NCBI RefSeq assembly: GCF_002286975.1 | Contig: NZ_NSKB01000004.1 | Span: 186,001 to 250,000, forward strand | Source of the DNA: Halomonas salipaludis | GTDB lineage: Bacteria; Pseudomonadota; Gammaproteobacteria; Pseudomonadales; Halomonadaceae | DNA: 64,000 bases | Reading direction: 5' to 3' | Part shown: positions 11,541 to 20,737 of the stretch, in pieces | Layout: every line of letters starts with the position of its first letter | Numbering within the stretch: position 1 is the first letter of the stretch | Made by a program: the position numbers and the translations under genes | The notes under the pieces: generated by a model | Databases searched by the model: none | Seen by the model: the letters and a program-made list of their open reading frames with translations, nothing else | Told to the model about the DNA's origin: nothing

Positions 11541-13244
11541 TCATGATTCCGCCTTGCGCTCCGCCGCCCACAGCGCCTCGATCAGCCCGCGGCTGGAGTC
11601 GTCCATGCGCTCGAGGCCCACATGGCTCGACAGGATCTGCTCGGTCTCGCCGGCGATCTGCTTGCCGAGTTCCACACCCCACTGGTCGAAGGGATTGATA
11701 CCCCAGATCGTCGCCTGGACGAAGACCTTATGCTCATAGAGGGCGATCAGCGCCCCCAGCGTCGCCGGCGACAGCCGCTCGAGCAGCAGGGTGGTCGACG
11801 GCTGGTTGCCGCGGTAACGCTTGTGGCTAGGTCGCGGGCCGTCCTCGTCGATGGCGTCGTCGCCCAGCATCAGCAGCCGCGACTGGGCGAAGCAGTTGGC
11901 CAGGGTCAGGCGGTGCTGAGCCTTGAGGTGGGCTCGGGTGGCGTCGTCCTCGACCCGATCGTAGCGGCGCATCGGTGCGATGAAGTCGCACTCCACCGGC
12001 TGGGTCCCCTGGTGCAACAGCTGGTAGAAGGCGTGCTGGGCGTTGGGCCCCAGCTGGCCCCACAGCACCGGGCAGGTGGAATAGGGCGTGACCTGGCCGT
12101 CGTTGGTTACCGACTTGCCGTTGGACTCCATCTCCAGCTGCTCGAGATAGGCGGCGAAGTACTCCAGGCGGCCGTCGTAGGGCAGGATCGAGTGGGCGCG
12201 GATATCCAGGAAATTGACGTTCCAGATTCCCGCCAACCCCAGCAACACCGGCAGGTTGTCCTCCAGCGGCGCCTCACGGAAATGCCGATCCATGGCGTGG
12301 GCGCCATCCAGCAGTGCGCGGAAATTGTCCATGCCCACCACCAGCGCGATGGGCAGGCCGATCGCCCCCCACAGCGAGTAGCGTCCGCCGACCCACTCCC
12401 AGAACTCCAGCTGGTTGGCCGCGGCGATGCCCCATTCGCTCATCTTGTCGGGGCTCGCCGAGACGCCGATGAAGTGCTGGCGCATCACCAGCGCGCGGTC
12501 GATCTCGGCCGCCGCGCCGTTGCCGGCGTCACTGCGGCTGCATACCAGCCGGGCGTAGAGCCAGTCGCGGGCAGTGCGCGCGTTGGACAGCGTATCGATG
12601 GTGGTAAACGACTTGGACGACAGCACGAACAGCGTGGTCTCGGGGTTGAGCCGCGACAGATAGTCGGCCAACTGGGAGCCGTCCATGGTCGAGGCGAAGT
12701 GCACCTGCACCTCGTGCACGCCCTCGGGGTGGTAGTCGGCCAGCGCGTGGGTGACCATCAGCGGCCCCAGATCGGAGCCACCCACGCCGAGATTGACCAC
12801 ATCGCTGATCGCCTTGCCGGTGGCGCCACGCCACTGGCCGGCATGCAGCTTGTCGACCATGCGCTGCATCTGCGCCAGGGTGGCGTGCACCGCCGGCACC
12901 AGGTCTTCGCCTTCGACCTCGAGTCGCGCACTCTCCGGCAGGCGCAGTGCGGTGTGCAGCGCCGGGCGATCCTCGGAGCGGTTGACGCGCTCGCCGTCGA
13001 GCAGCCGGGTAATCGCTTGGGGCACCTCAGCCTCGCGGGCCAGCGCCAGCAGCAGCGCAAAGGTCTCGTCGCTCCAGCGCTGCTTGGAAAGATCCAGCAT
13101 CAGCCCCGCGGCCTCGCGACTGAAGCGCGCAAAGCGCCCTTGAGTGGCAAACAGCTCGCGCAGATGCACGTCTCGCATCTGGCCGGCGTGGCGCTCCAGC
13201 GCCTGCCAGGCGCCGCTCTGATCGATGCGATCTTCCTGATTCAT
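11541..13244 (-). CDS. pgi: glucose-6-phosphate isomerase
   Basis: A 567-residue enzyme interconverting glucose-6-phosphate and fructose-6-phosphate. Family signatures visible are VVNLGVGGSDLGPLMV, FVLSSKSFTTIDT (sugar-phosphate binding), GGRYSLWGAIGLPIAL, and the C-terminal QWGVELGKQIA signature. Length is close to E. coli Pgi (549). The open frame extends further upstream, but ATG 13244 is preceded by AGGGAGAG at the proper distance and gives the standard N-terminus MNQEDRIDQSGAWQAL. Confidence 0.97.
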   Translation of the reverse strand: MNQEDRIDQSGAWQALERHAGQMRDVHLRELFATQGRFARFSREAAGLMLDLSKQRWSDETFALLLALAREAEVPQAITRLLDGERVNRSEDRPALHTALRLPESARLEVEGEDLVPAVHATLAQMQRMVDKLHAGQWRGATGKAISDVVNLGVGGSDLGPLMVTHALADYHPEGVHEVQVHFASTMDGSQLADYLSRLNPETTLFVLSSKSFTTIDTLSNARTARDWLYARLVCSRSDAGNGAAAEIDRALVMRQHFIGVSASPDKMSEWGIAAANQLEFWEWVGGRYSLWGAIGLPIALVVGMDNFRALLDGAHAMDRHFREAPLEDNLPVLLGLAGIWNVNFLDIRAHSILPYDGRLEYFAAYLEQLEMESNGKSVTNDGQVTPYSTCPVLWGQLGPNAQHAFYQLLHQGTQPVECDFIAPMRRYDRVEDDATRAHLKAQHRLTLANCFAQSRLLMLGDDAIDEDGPRPSHKRYRGNQPSTTLLLERLSPATLGALIALYEHKVFVQATIWGINPFDQWGVELGKQIAGETEQILSSHVGLERMDDSSRGLIEALWAAERKAES

Positions 13245-13349
13245 CGTCTCTCTCCCTGATCGGTGCCGCGCACGGCGCCGTGGATTCGTGCAGCCTGGCG
13301 TCGCGGCGCGTAAAATGCTCGAACCTTGGTCCGGACCCGCAGCAACGCC

Positions 13350-14090
13350 ATGAGTGATGCATCTTACCGTGACGCCATCTTTTCGACACCCCTGGATCGG
13401 CTGGCGCGCTTCTCCTTCGATGAACGGGTGGTAGCCTGCTTTCCCGACATGATCCGCCGCTCGGTGCCGGGCTACGGCCAGATCCTCGGCATGCTGGGCG
13501 TGATCGCCGAGCGCCACCTGCGCCACGGCGCCCACGTCTACGACCTGGGCTGCTCGCTGGGCGCAGTGGGTTTGGCCCTGGCCGGCCGTCTGCCCCCCGA
13601 AGCCTTCAGCCTGACCGGCGTCGACCTGTCGCCGGCCATGGTGGCCCGTGCCCGGGAGACGTTTGCCAGCGAGTCTCCCGAGCACTGCATCGAGGTCGTC
13701 GAGGGCGATATCCGCCACCTCGACTACCGGCCGTCAGGCATGGTGGTGCTCAACTTCACCTTGCAGTTCCTGCCCCCCACCGACCGCGATGCGGTGATCG
13801 CAGCACTATACTCGGCCCTCGAGCCCGGCGGCGTGCTGGTGCTATCCGAGAAGATCGTCGCCGAGGACGAGCAGGACAACGCCTGGCTGGTGGAGCGCTA
13901 TCACGACTTCAAGCGCGCCAACGGCTACAGCGACCTGGAGATCAGCCAGAAGCGCAATGCGCTGGAGAACGTGCTGGTGCCCGACACGCTGGCGGCCCAT
14001 CAGGCACGCCTGGCGCGTGCCGGCTTCGCGCGCAGCCAGGTGTGGTTCCAGTATCTCAATTTCGCCTCGCTGATCGCCTTCAAGCCGTGA
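13350..14090 (+). CDS. cmoA: carboxy-S-adenosyl-L-methionine synthase
   Basis: A 246-residue SAM-dependent enzyme that makes carboxy-SAM from SAM and prephenate for wobble uridine modification in tRNA. It shows the Rossmann motif VYDLGCSLGAVG and the family segments NFTLQFLPP and LVLSEKIVAEDE. Start ATG 13350 gives MSDASYRDAIF, matching E. coli CmoA length; the open frame reaches 13326 only through a TTG. It is divergent from pgi, with a phospholipase-D-like gene between it and cmoB. Confidence 0.96.
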   Translation: MSDASYRDAIFSTPLDRLARFSFDERVVACFPDMIRRSVPGYGQILGMLGVIAERHLRHGAHVYDLGCSLGAVGLALAGRLPPEAFSLTGVDLSPAMVARARETFASESPEHCIEVVEGDIRHLDYRPSGMVVLNFTLQFLPPTDRDAVIAALYSALEPGGVLVLSEKIVAEDEQDNAWLVERYHDFKRANGYSDLEISQKRNALENVLVPDTLAAHQARLARAGFARSQVWFQYLNFASLIAFKP

Positions 14091-14114
14091 GGAGCTGGCC
14101 ATGAGAGGGATGCC

Positions 14115-15518
14115 ATGAGCGCCTGGGCCTGGCTGGGCGCTGTCGCGCTGACGTTCTATCTGGCCACGGCCTGGTGGCACTCGCGCAAGCCGCTGCCCCC
14201 CGGCCTCGGCGTCGAGGCGCCATGGCGTGAACCGATCGCCCCACAGCTACTGCTCGACGAGACCTTTGTCGACGCCGACGGCCAGCGCCACTGCCGCCAG
14301 CAGATCTTCGACGAGATATTTCGCCTGATCGGCCAGGCCGAGACGCTGGTGGTGCTGGATATCTTCCAGTTCAACGACCCCGCCGATGACTGCCGCGACT
14401 GCCATCGGCGGGTATCGGTGGCGCTACGCGATGCCCTGCTGGCACGCAAGCGCCAGCGCCCCGAGGTCGAGATGGTGGTCATCACCGACCCCATCAACAG
14501 CGTCTACGGCGGGCGCGAGCTGAGTCACCACCGCCAGCTCGAAGCGGCCGGCATCCGCGTGGCGACGACCGACCTGACCATCGGCCGCGATCCCAACCCG
14601 AGTTGGACCGCGCTATGGCGACTCTGCTTGCGCTGGCTGCCCAACCCGCTGGGGCCCGGCAAGGTCGGCCTGCGCAGCTACCTGACGCTACTCAACCTCA
14701 ACGCCAACCACCGCAAGACGCTGGTGGTCGATGAGGGCGAGCACTGGACCGCCGTGGTCAGCTCGGCCAACGCCGACGACGACAGCAGCGACTACCGTGA
14801 CGTGGCGCTGCGCGTCTCCGGCGACGTGGCCCTCGATCTGCTCGCCTCAGAGCGCGAGATCGCCGCGCGCAGCGGCGTCACCATCGACCACGCCCAGCCG
14901 AGAGTCGCCGACACCAACGCAAGCGGCCGTAACCCGCGCCTACGGCTGCTCAGCGAAGGCGCCATCAAGCGCGCCCTGCTGGCGATCATCAGTGACGCCC
15001 GTGCCGGCGAGCGGCTCGATATCGAGGTGCTCTACCTCTCCCACCGCGGCGTGATCGCTGCGCTGGCCAGGGCCGTGGCGCGGGGTGTTGGGGTACGCGT
15101 ACTGCTCGACCCCAACCACCACGCTTTTGGCGTCTCGGGCAGCGGCATTCCCAATCGCCAGGCGGCCAGCGACCTACTGGCCGCCGGCATCCAGCTGCGC
15201 TGGAGCGACACCCACGGCGAGCAGGCCCATAGCAAAGTGCTGCTGCGCCACGCCGACGAGCGCCCCGCCCACCTGCTACTGGGCTCGGCCAACTACACCC
15301 GGCGCAGCCTCGACGACCTCAACTTCGAGGCCGATCTCGAACTGGTCGCCAATGCCGACGATCCGATAATCGCAGCGGCCCGCGACGCCTTCGAACGCCA
15401 CTGGCACAACACCGCCGCCGAGCACTACAGTCTCGGCGTCGAGGCATACCTCGACGCCTCACGGCGCCGCTACTGGCAGTATCGGCTGATGGAAGCCAGT
15501 GGCTGGTGCACCTTCTAG
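14115..15518 (+). CDS. phospholipase D-like protein with two HKD motifs
   Basis: A 467-residue protein with an N-terminal membrane anchor (residues 3-20, AWAWLGAVALTFYLATAWW). First HKD motif: H199-R-K201 with SSAN at 216-219; second: H372-S-K374 with GSANYT at 390-395. Both are intact, so it could be a phosphatidyltransferase or phospholipase acting at the membrane. Size is near cardiolipin synthase, but the long insert between motifs (about 170 residues) and the cysteines CRDCH near residue 93 are not typical, so I leave the substrate open. It lies between cmoA and cmoB, which are normally adjacent. AGAGGG precedes ATG 14115, and a five-codon ORF (ATG 14101) overlaps the start. Confidence 0.8.
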   Translation: MSAWAWLGAVALTFYLATAWWHSRKPLPPGLGVEAPWREPIAPQLLLDETFVDADGQRHCRQQIFDEIFRLIGQAETLVVLDIFQFNDPADDCRDCHRRVSVALRDALLARKRQRPEVEMVVITDPINSVYGGRELSHHRQLEAAGIRVATTDLTIGRDPNPSWTALWRLCLRWLPNPLGPGKVGLRSYLTLLNLNANHRKTLVVDEGEHWTAVVSSANADDDSSDYRDVALRVSGDVALDLLASEREIAARSGVTIDHAQPRVADTNASGRNPRLRLLSEGAIKRALLAIISDARAGERLDIEVLYLSHRGVIAALARAVARGVGVRVLLDPNHHAFGVSGSGIPNRQAASDLLAAGIQLRWSDTHGEQAHSKVLLRHADERPAHLLLGSANYTRRSLDDLNFEADLELVANADDPIIAAARDAFERHWHNTAAEHYSLGVEAYLDASRRRYWQYRLMEASGWCTF

Positions 15519-15543
15519 TCACGCGCAAGACAGCGAGAACCCC

Positions 15544-16530
15544 ATGCCCCACCCCCACCGCGAGCTCTACCACGCCTTCGTCGACCAGGGCCTGGATACC
15601 TGGCTGGCGCGCCTGCCCGAGCAGCTGGCGCGCGGCCTCGACCGCCAGCGCTACGGCGACCTGCCGGCCTGGGACAAGGCCGTCGCCAAGCTGCCGGTAC
15701 TGCCCGAGGCGCGCGAGGTGACGCTGGATGCCGATACCGTCAGCGTCGAGCTCGCTCTCAGCGACAGCCAGCGCCGCCAGTGCGAGAACCTGCTGCGCAA
15801 GCTGATGCCGTGGCGCAAGGGCCCCTATCGGCTGGGCGGCATTCACATCGATACCGAGTGGCGCTCGGACTGGAAATGGCAGCGCCTCGCCCCACACCTC
15901 GCCGACCTCCGCGGGCGCCGCGTGCTCGATGTCGGCGGCGGCAGCGGCTATCACGCCTGGCGCATGGCCGGCGCCGGCGCTGATTTCGTGCTGGTGATCG
16001 ACCCCTCGCCGCGCTTCTTCTACCAGTTCCAGGCGGTGCGTCACTTCGTCGGCGACGCCGACGGCGGGCGCACCCACTTCCTGCCGGTAGGCATCGAGGA
16101 GGTACCTGAGAGGCTGGCGTTCTTCGATACGCTGTTTTCGATGGGCGTGCTCTACCATCGCCCCGCACCGCTGGAGCATCTAGAGCAGTTGAAGGAGGCC
16201 CTGCGCCCCGGCGGCGAGCTGGTGCTGGAGACCCTGGTGGTGGAGGGCGACGCAACCACCGTGCTGCTGCCCGGCGAGCGCTACGCGGCGATGCCCAACG
16301 TCTACTTCTTGCCCTCTTCGGCGGCGCTGTGCCAGTGGCTCGAGCGCTGCGGCTTCAGCAACGTACGCGTGGTCGACGAAGCCGTCACCACCCTCGACGA
16401 GCAGCGCTCAACCGACTGGATGACCTTCCAGTCGCTGGCCGACTTCCTCGACCCCGACGACCCGACCCGCACCCGTGAGGGCTATCCTGCGCCGCGACGC
16501 GCAGTGGTAATCGCCAACCGGCCGGGCTAG
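15544..16530 (+). CDS. cmoB: tRNA U34 carboxymethyltransferase
   Basis: A 328-residue methyltransferase-fold enzyme that uses the carboxy-SAM made by CmoA to form 5-carboxymethoxyuridine at position 34 of tRNA. Family features: LPVLPEAREV, KLMPWRKGPYRLGGIHID, the SAM site VLDVGGGSGYHAWRM, and MGVLYHRPAPLEHL. Start ATG 15544 gives MPHPHRELYHAFV, aligned with the usual N-terminus; the frame is open further upstream only into the preceding gene. The methylating partner CmoM is also in this window (46943-47767). Confidence 0.96.
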   Translation: MPHPHRELYHAFVDQGLDTWLARLPEQLARGLDRQRYGDLPAWDKAVAKLPVLPEAREVTLDADTVSVELALSDSQRRQCENLLRKLMPWRKGPYRLGGIHIDTEWRSDWKWQRLAPHLADLRGRRVLDVGGGSGYHAWRMAGAGADFVLVIDPSPRFFYQFQAVRHFVGDADGGRTHFLPVGIEEVPERLAFFDTLFSMGVLYHRPAPLEHLEQLKEALRPGGELVLETLVVEGDATTVLLPGERYAAMPNVYFLPSSAALCQWLERCGFSNVRVVDEAVTTLDEQRSTDWMTFQSLADFLDPDDPTRTREGYPAPRRAVVIANRPG

Positions 16531-16565
16531 GCGTGTCACCGCGGGCTCACTCGCCGAGGGACGCC

Positions 16566-17327
16566 CTAGCGCTGGAAGTGAATATGCGGCCGCGCATGGT
16601 GGGGCGAGGTCTCCACATGGGCATCCACCGAGAAGACATCACGCAACAGGCGCTGGGTCAGCACCTCTTCAGGAGCACCGGAGGCCACGATCCGACCTGC
16701 CTGCATGACAAGCAGTCGATCACAATACATAGCGGCGTGGTTGAGGTCATGGAGCGCAATGATGCTGGTCATCGGCAGGCTGGAGACTAGCCGCAGTAGG
16801 TTGATCTGGTGCTGCACATCGAGATGGTTGGTCGGCTCATCGAGAATCAACTCTCTAGGGGATTGAGCCAGGGCCCGTGCCACATGGGTACGCTGTTTCT
16901 CCCCACCAGATAGGCTATGCCAGGCATCATCACGCTTTGCGCTCATCCCGGTACGCTCGAGAGCCTCGTTGACCGACCTATCGTCCTCGCGCGTCCAGCC
17001 CGATAGCATCGAACGGTGCGGGAAGCGGCCAAGCTTGACCACATCGATCACCTTGAGGCTGGCATTGGTCGTGGCGTGCTGTTCGATAAAGGCGACTCGC
17101 TGGGCAATGGCCCGGCGGCGAAAGGTCGAGAGTTCTTGCCCATCCAGCATGACCTGTCCGGCATGCGGTCGCTTCAGCCCGGCCAGCAGCCGTAGCAGCG
17201 AGGTTTTGCCACAGCCATTGGGGCCCAGCACCCCCAGTAGCTTACCCGGTTCGGCTTCGAAGGAGACACCATCGATCACCCTCTTGGTGCCGATTTTCCA
17301 GAATAGATTGTCGGCCTTGATACTCAT
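16566..17327 (-). CDS. Fec-type ABC transporter ATP-binding protein
   Basis: A 253-residue ATPase for a metal-chelate importer. Walker A GPNGCGKT (35-42), signature LSGGEKQR (138-145), Walker B LILDEPTNHLD. It resembles FecE/FepC-type subunits. Its ATG (17327) overlaps the permease stop. It is the last gene of a three-gene unit (binding protein, permease, ATPase). The substrate is probably a ferric siderophore or another chelate; no outer-membrane receptor is adjacent. Confidence 0.92.
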   Translation of the reverse strand: MSIKADNLFWKIGTKRVIDGVSFEAEPGKLLGVLGPNGCGKTSLLRLLAGLKRPHAGQVMLDGQELSTFRRRAIAQRVAFIEQHATTNASLKVIDVVKLGRFPHRSMLSGWTREDDRSVNEALERTGMSAKRDDAWHSLSGGEKQRTHVARALAQSPRELILDEPTNHLDVQHQINLLRLVSSLPMTSIIALHDLNHAAMYCDRLLVMQAGRIVASGAPEEVLTQRLLRDVFSVDAHVETSPHHARPHIHFQR

Positions 17328-18382
17328 GATGCGCGCTGTAACCGATAAAGAATGACAGAGAAGAACGGAACACCCACCAGCGCCGTGACCACGCCGATTG
17401 GCAGGGATTGCTGCGGAATCAGCACGCGAGAGGCAATATCTGCTACCACCATGAAGATCGCCCCCACGATGGCACAGGCAGGCAGCAGGACGGCGTGGCG
17501 TGGGCCGACCACGAAACGCGCCGCGTGGGGAACCACCAGGCCAACGAAGCCAATGGTGCCGACCATGCTGACGATGGTGGCGGTTATGACGGCCGTCAGC
17601 GCAAACAGGACGATCCGCGTTTGACCGACATTGACCCCCAAAGAAGCCGCGGCTTCGTCACCAAAGGCGAACGCATCCAGTACCCGTGCGTAGCACAGGC
17701 ACGCCACCAGCCCCAACCCAACCACGACCGAGACCAGGAAAAAATCAGGCCAGCGCACGCCACCGAAGCTGCCGAGCAGCCAGAACATCACGTCGCGCGC
17801 CTGCTGCGCATTGCCGGCAGTGGTGACGAAATAGGAGGTCACCGCGTTGAACAGCTGCGATGCCGCGACACCGGCCAATATCGTGCGGTCGGCCCCGCCG
17901 CGAGCACCGTTCGAGAGAAGCGCCACGAACAGGAAGGCGGCAAAGGCTCCCATGAACGCTCCCATCGACAGCGACACCGCGCCAGCGCCCAGCCCCAGCA
18001 TGACGATCAGTACGGCGCCGGTCGATGCCCCGGCGGAGATGCCCAGCACATAGGGCTCTGCCAGCGGATTGCGCAGCATCGATTGCATGATGGCGCCAGC
18101 CAGTGCCAGTCCAGCACCGCAGAAGGCAGCCACCAATGCCCGGCTCAAGCGGTAATCCCAGACGATGGCTTCGTGGATACGATTGAGTTCGAACGACGTC
18201 CAACCCAGCTTGTTGGTGATCACCGCATAGGTGGTGGACAGCGGGATCGGCATATCGCCGATCCCGACGCTAATGCCTACCACCAGCCCAATCGCCACCA
18301 ACGAGCCGAGCAGCAGCCCTGCCACCCACACTAGGCGTGGCAGGCGCTCAGCCGCTTGCGGCATGTCGATTGTGGCGCTCAT
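17324..18382 (-). CDS. FecCD-family ABC transporter permease
   Basis: A 352-residue inner-membrane permease with about ten helices. It contains the FecCD signatures MQSMLRNPLAEPYVLGISAG and GTIGFVGLVVPHAAR, the latter being the loop that contacts the ATPase. The open frame continues 183 bases upstream, but ATG 18382 overlaps the binding-protein stop (ATGA) and gives a normal N-terminus. It serves as an intact comparison for the damaged hmuU at 24634-25504. Confidence 0.93.
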   Translation of the reverse strand: MSATIDMPQAAERLPRLVWVAGLLLGSLVAIGLVVGISVGIGDMPIPLSTTYAVITNKLGWTSFELNRIHEAIVWDYRLSRALVAAFCGAGLALAGAIMQSMLRNPLAEPYVLGISAGASTGAVLIVMLGLGAGAVSLSMGAFMGAFAAFLFVALLSNGARGGADRTILAGVAASQLFNAVTSYFVTTAGNAQQARDVMFWLLGSFGGVRWPDFFLVSVVVGLGLVACLCYARVLDAFAFGDEAAASLGVNVGQTRIVLFALTAVITATIVSMVGTIGFVGLVVPHAARFVVGPRHAVLLPACAIVGAIFMVVADIASRVLIPQQSLPIGVVTALVGVPFFSVILYRLQRAS

Positions 18383-19398
18383 CTCAGACCAAGCACCTTC
18401 AGCTGTTCTGCCACCTCTTCGGCACCAAAGATCGTCCTCACCGTCGGATCCATGGCATGGCCGTCCATGACAACGATCGCCCCGTTCTTGACCGCTTTCA
18501 TTTCGCGGGTCGCGGGATCCGAGTTGAGAAACTCGATCTTGGCGTCTGAGTTGTCCAAATCCCAACGGTTACGGTCGACGCGGGCTACCACGATGACATC
18601 TGGGTCAGCCGCGATGATGCTTTCCCATCCAAGTGCTGGCCATTCAGCGTCAGAGTCAATGGCATTGGTGCCGCCCAACACGTCGGCGATAAAGCCGGAC
18701 GCGCCGTTCTTACCGCCAAGATAAGCATCCGCAGACGGCGACGGGCTGGAGAACCAGAAGACAAAGGAGAGCGGCTCGTCACCTTCGGGAGTCGCTGCCC
18801 GCAGTGCGGCTTCACGCTGCTCAAGATCCTCGATCAGTGCCTGCCCCCTATCGTTGACGTCGAAGATCTGAGCGATCTCATCGATCTCTTGATATAGGCC
18901 GTCCATGCTCCAGAGTTGGTCGCGACTGCCGTAGCCGAACTTATCCTTGGCCGCCCCCTCAGCAACGCAGGTGTTGGGGGACAAGTAGGTCGCCACCCCC
19001 ACGCTGTCGAAGTCCTCCCGTGTCGCCACTCTGCTGGATGGGCCTATCAGGCTAGGCAGAGCAGCCGTCACGAGATCCGGCTCTTTTGCCAGAATAGACT
19101 CGAAAGTAGGAAACTCGACTGTTAATACCTCCACCTTGGCATTGGCCTCAGCCAACTGCGGCAAGACTTGGTTCGGCCAGAAGGCGGTGCCCACCATCTG
19201 GTCTTCGAGGCCGAGCAGCAGCATGATCTCCGCACTGGCCTGACCTATGCCGACAGCCCGTTCGGGCGCCTTGTCGAAGGTGACGTCTACCCCGCAGTTG
19301 TTCAGCGTCAATGGGTATTGCGTGTCGCTCGCAAAGGCGGGGCTAATCGCCAGCCCCAGCACGGCGAAGATCCCCGTAAAGGTAACAAGACGTTTCAT
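18379..19398 (-). CDS. periplasmic metal-chelate binding protein of ABC importer
   Basis: A 339-residue FepB/BtuF-fold substrate-binding protein with an N-terminal signal peptide (MKRLVTFTGIFAVLGLAISPAFAS). The mature start, YPLTLNNCG..VTFDKAPERAVGI, is characteristic of iron-siderophore binding proteins of this subgroup. First gene of the ABC unit. A Fur-box-like site lies about 134 bases upstream (19532-19546), consistent with iron control. The cargo is unknown. Confidence 0.88.
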   Translation of the reverse strand: MKRLVTFTGIFAVLGLAISPAFASDTQYPLTLNNCGVDVTFDKAPERAVGIGQASAEIMLLLGLEDQMVGTAFWPNQVLPQLAEANAKVEVLTVEFPTFESILAKEPDLVTAALPSLIGPSSRVATREDFDSVGVATYLSPNTCVAEGAAKDKFGYGSRDQLWSMDGLYQEIDEIAQIFDVNDRGQALIEDLEQREAALRAATPEGDEPLSFVFWFSSPSPSADAYLGGKNGASGFIADVLGGTNAIDSDAEWPALGWESIIAADPDVIVVARVDRNRWDLDNSDAKIEFLNSDPATREMKAVKNGAIVVMDGHAMDPTVRTIFGAEEVAEQLKVLGLR

Positions 19399-19531
19399 CT
19401 AGCATCCATCTTTATGTCGTTGAGGTCTCTGGCTATGCGGCTGCCAGGTATAGAATTGCACAGCACCTCAGCGTTCGGTTGTCTCCACCAGGCACGCCAC
19501 GCTCAGGACTAGCCAGCAAGACAAAAGAGAC

Positions 19532-19546
19532 TGATACGCATTTGCG
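19532..19546 (-). promoter_or_regulatory. candidate Fur box upstream of the Fec-type ABC genes
   Basis: Minus-strand CGCAAATGCGTATCA matches the 7-1-7 Fur consensus TGATAAT-N-ATTATCA at 9 of 14 informative positions. It also contains the dyad ACGCA-TT-TGCGT. It sits in the AT-richer part of the gap before the binding-protein gene. Found by eye only. Confidence 0.4.
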
Positions 19547-19666
19547 TGCGAGCGCAATATAATCCCAAATCCTTCGCTACGCAATATGCTGCCACCACCC
19601 AACCGAACGGCCTCCCTTGCCGTGCGGCGGCCATCGGTACCGGAGTAGCGAAAGGTGGAAAACGAC

Positions 19667-20341
19667 TCAGCGGCGCAGAATCACCAGCCATCTGCCCAGA
19701 TTGAGGATGCTGGCCAATGAGGCCGCGACGTAGGTGAAGGCGCAGGCGGTCAGCACGTGGCGAGCGGCAGGCATGTCGTAAGGCGGGATATACTGCTTGA
19801 GTAGCGGCAGCGCGCGCTGGAAGCTGGCGTCGAACTCCACCGGCAAGGTGATCAGGTGCACCAGCGCCGCGGTGCCGAAACTGATCAGCGCCGCCAGCAC
19901 CACGATCAGCATGCCGCCGGGCAGGCGGGTGAGGATGAACAGGAAAGGTGCGGCCATCATCAGTACCGCACCGAGTTTCTCGGCCTGCTGGGCCACGCCC
20001 ACCAGCCGTGTGCGCGCCAGCAGTGGCGTATAGCCGCGGGCGTGCTGGATGGCATGCCCCACCTCATGGGCGGCCACCGTCACCGCGGTCAGCGAGCGCC
20101 CCTCATAGTGTTCCGGCGACAGCCGCACCCGCCGCGCGGCAGGGTCGTAGTGATCGCCATACTCGGTGACCTCCACCTCCACTCCCTCGATGCCCAGCCG
20201 ATCGAGCAGATGCCTGGCCAGCTCACCGCCACTGCCGGGATAATCGCTGCGCTGCCGGGCGTGGCGATTCAGCACCCATTTGGCCCAGTAGTTGGGCAGG
20301 ATGAACACAGCCGCCACCAGTACCAGTGCAATGATCAGCAT
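19667..20341 (-). CDS. membrane zinc metallopeptidase (YugP-like)
   Basis: A 224-residue predicted membrane protease of the YugP family. N-terminal helix (residues 1-18), zinc motif AAHEVGHAIQH with HEVGH at 92-96, then three further hydrophobic segments (about 120-165 and 195-215). Family length is about 225. Physiological substrates are not known to me. I set the start at ATG 20341, which begins directly with the membrane helix as in homologues; the longer frame would add 25 polar residues. It is not obviously part of either iron operon. Confidence 0.85.
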   Translation of the reverse strand: MLIIALVLVAAVFILPNYWAKWVLNRHARQRSDYPGSGGELARHLLDRLGIEGVEVEVTEYGDHYDPAARRVRLSPEHYEGRSLTAVTVAAHEVGHAIQHARGYTPLLARTRLVGVAQQAEKLGAVLMMAAPFLFILTRLPGGMLIVVLAALISFGTAALVHLITLPVEFDASFQRALPLLKQYIPPYDMPAARHVLTACAFTYVAASLASILNLGRWLVILRR

Positions 20342-20418
20342 AGCGCTATTACTCCTCTGTCCTCGATCGACACTCGAGGCTCGGCGGCCCCAGGCTTGAC
20401 GCGCGCCACAAAACAAAC

Positions 20419-20431
20419 AATAATTATTCGC
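20419..20431 (+). promoter_or_regulatory. candidate Fur box upstream of hemP
   Basis: AATAATTATTCGC in an AT-rich pocket matches GATAAT-N-ATTATC at 9 of 12 positions. It lies 28 bases before hemP, the first gene of the haem uptake operon, as expected for iron-repressed haem genes. Confidence 0.6.
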
Positions 20432-20458
20432 GTTTAAAAGACAGCCACATACCGGGCC

Positions 20459-20647
20459 ATGCTCATGACCTCACCGCCACCACACTCGCCAACCTCGGAC
20501 GCCGACCCCAGGCGCAGCGCTATGCGTCAGGGTCGCATCGCCAGCGAGCAACTGCTCGACACACGCGGCGTGCTGATCATCGAGCATCGCGGCCGCGAGT
20601 ACCAGCTGCGCGAGACGCGCAACGGCAAACTGATTCTGACCTCGTAA
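20459..20647 (+). CDS. hemP: hemin uptake protein HemP
   Basis: A 62-residue small protein. The C-terminal 40 residues carry the HemP/HmuP signature LLDTRGVLIIEHRGREYQL followed by RETRNGKLILTS. In several bacteria HemP/HmuP is needed for expression of the haem receptor. The start is uncertain: ATG 20459, 20465 or the internal ATG 20522, which would leave only the conserved core; none has a strong ribosome-binding site. It is first in the haem operon, 90 bases before the TonB receptor. Confidence 0.9.
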   Translation: MLMTSPPPHSPTSDADPRRSAMRQGRIASEQLLDTRGVLIIEHRGREYQLRETRNGKLILTS

Positions 20648-20737
20648 TTCGACCATACAACCGATACTGCCAGCCAGGTAGCTACTCGCCACCCAGCCAG
20701 CCGCCTCTCCTGATACACGCAAGGGAACCTCAGGAAC

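Noticed and set aside
11622-13259. A 545-codon open frame antisense to pgi
   Set aside because: The minus strand encodes an unmistakable Pgi; the plus frame has no recognisable motif and is a high-GC shadow.
14101-14118. A five-codon ORF (MRGMP) overlapping the start of the phospholipase-D-like gene
   Set aside because: Could be a translational coupler but is too short to support; its bases mostly serve as the ribosome-binding region of the real start.
19472-19609. A perfect 10-bp inverted repeat (CGTTCGGTTG ... CAACCGAACG) with about 118 bp between arms
   Set aside because: Possible but of a length expected by chance over 64 kb, with no flanking duplication or gene inside; not enough to call an element.
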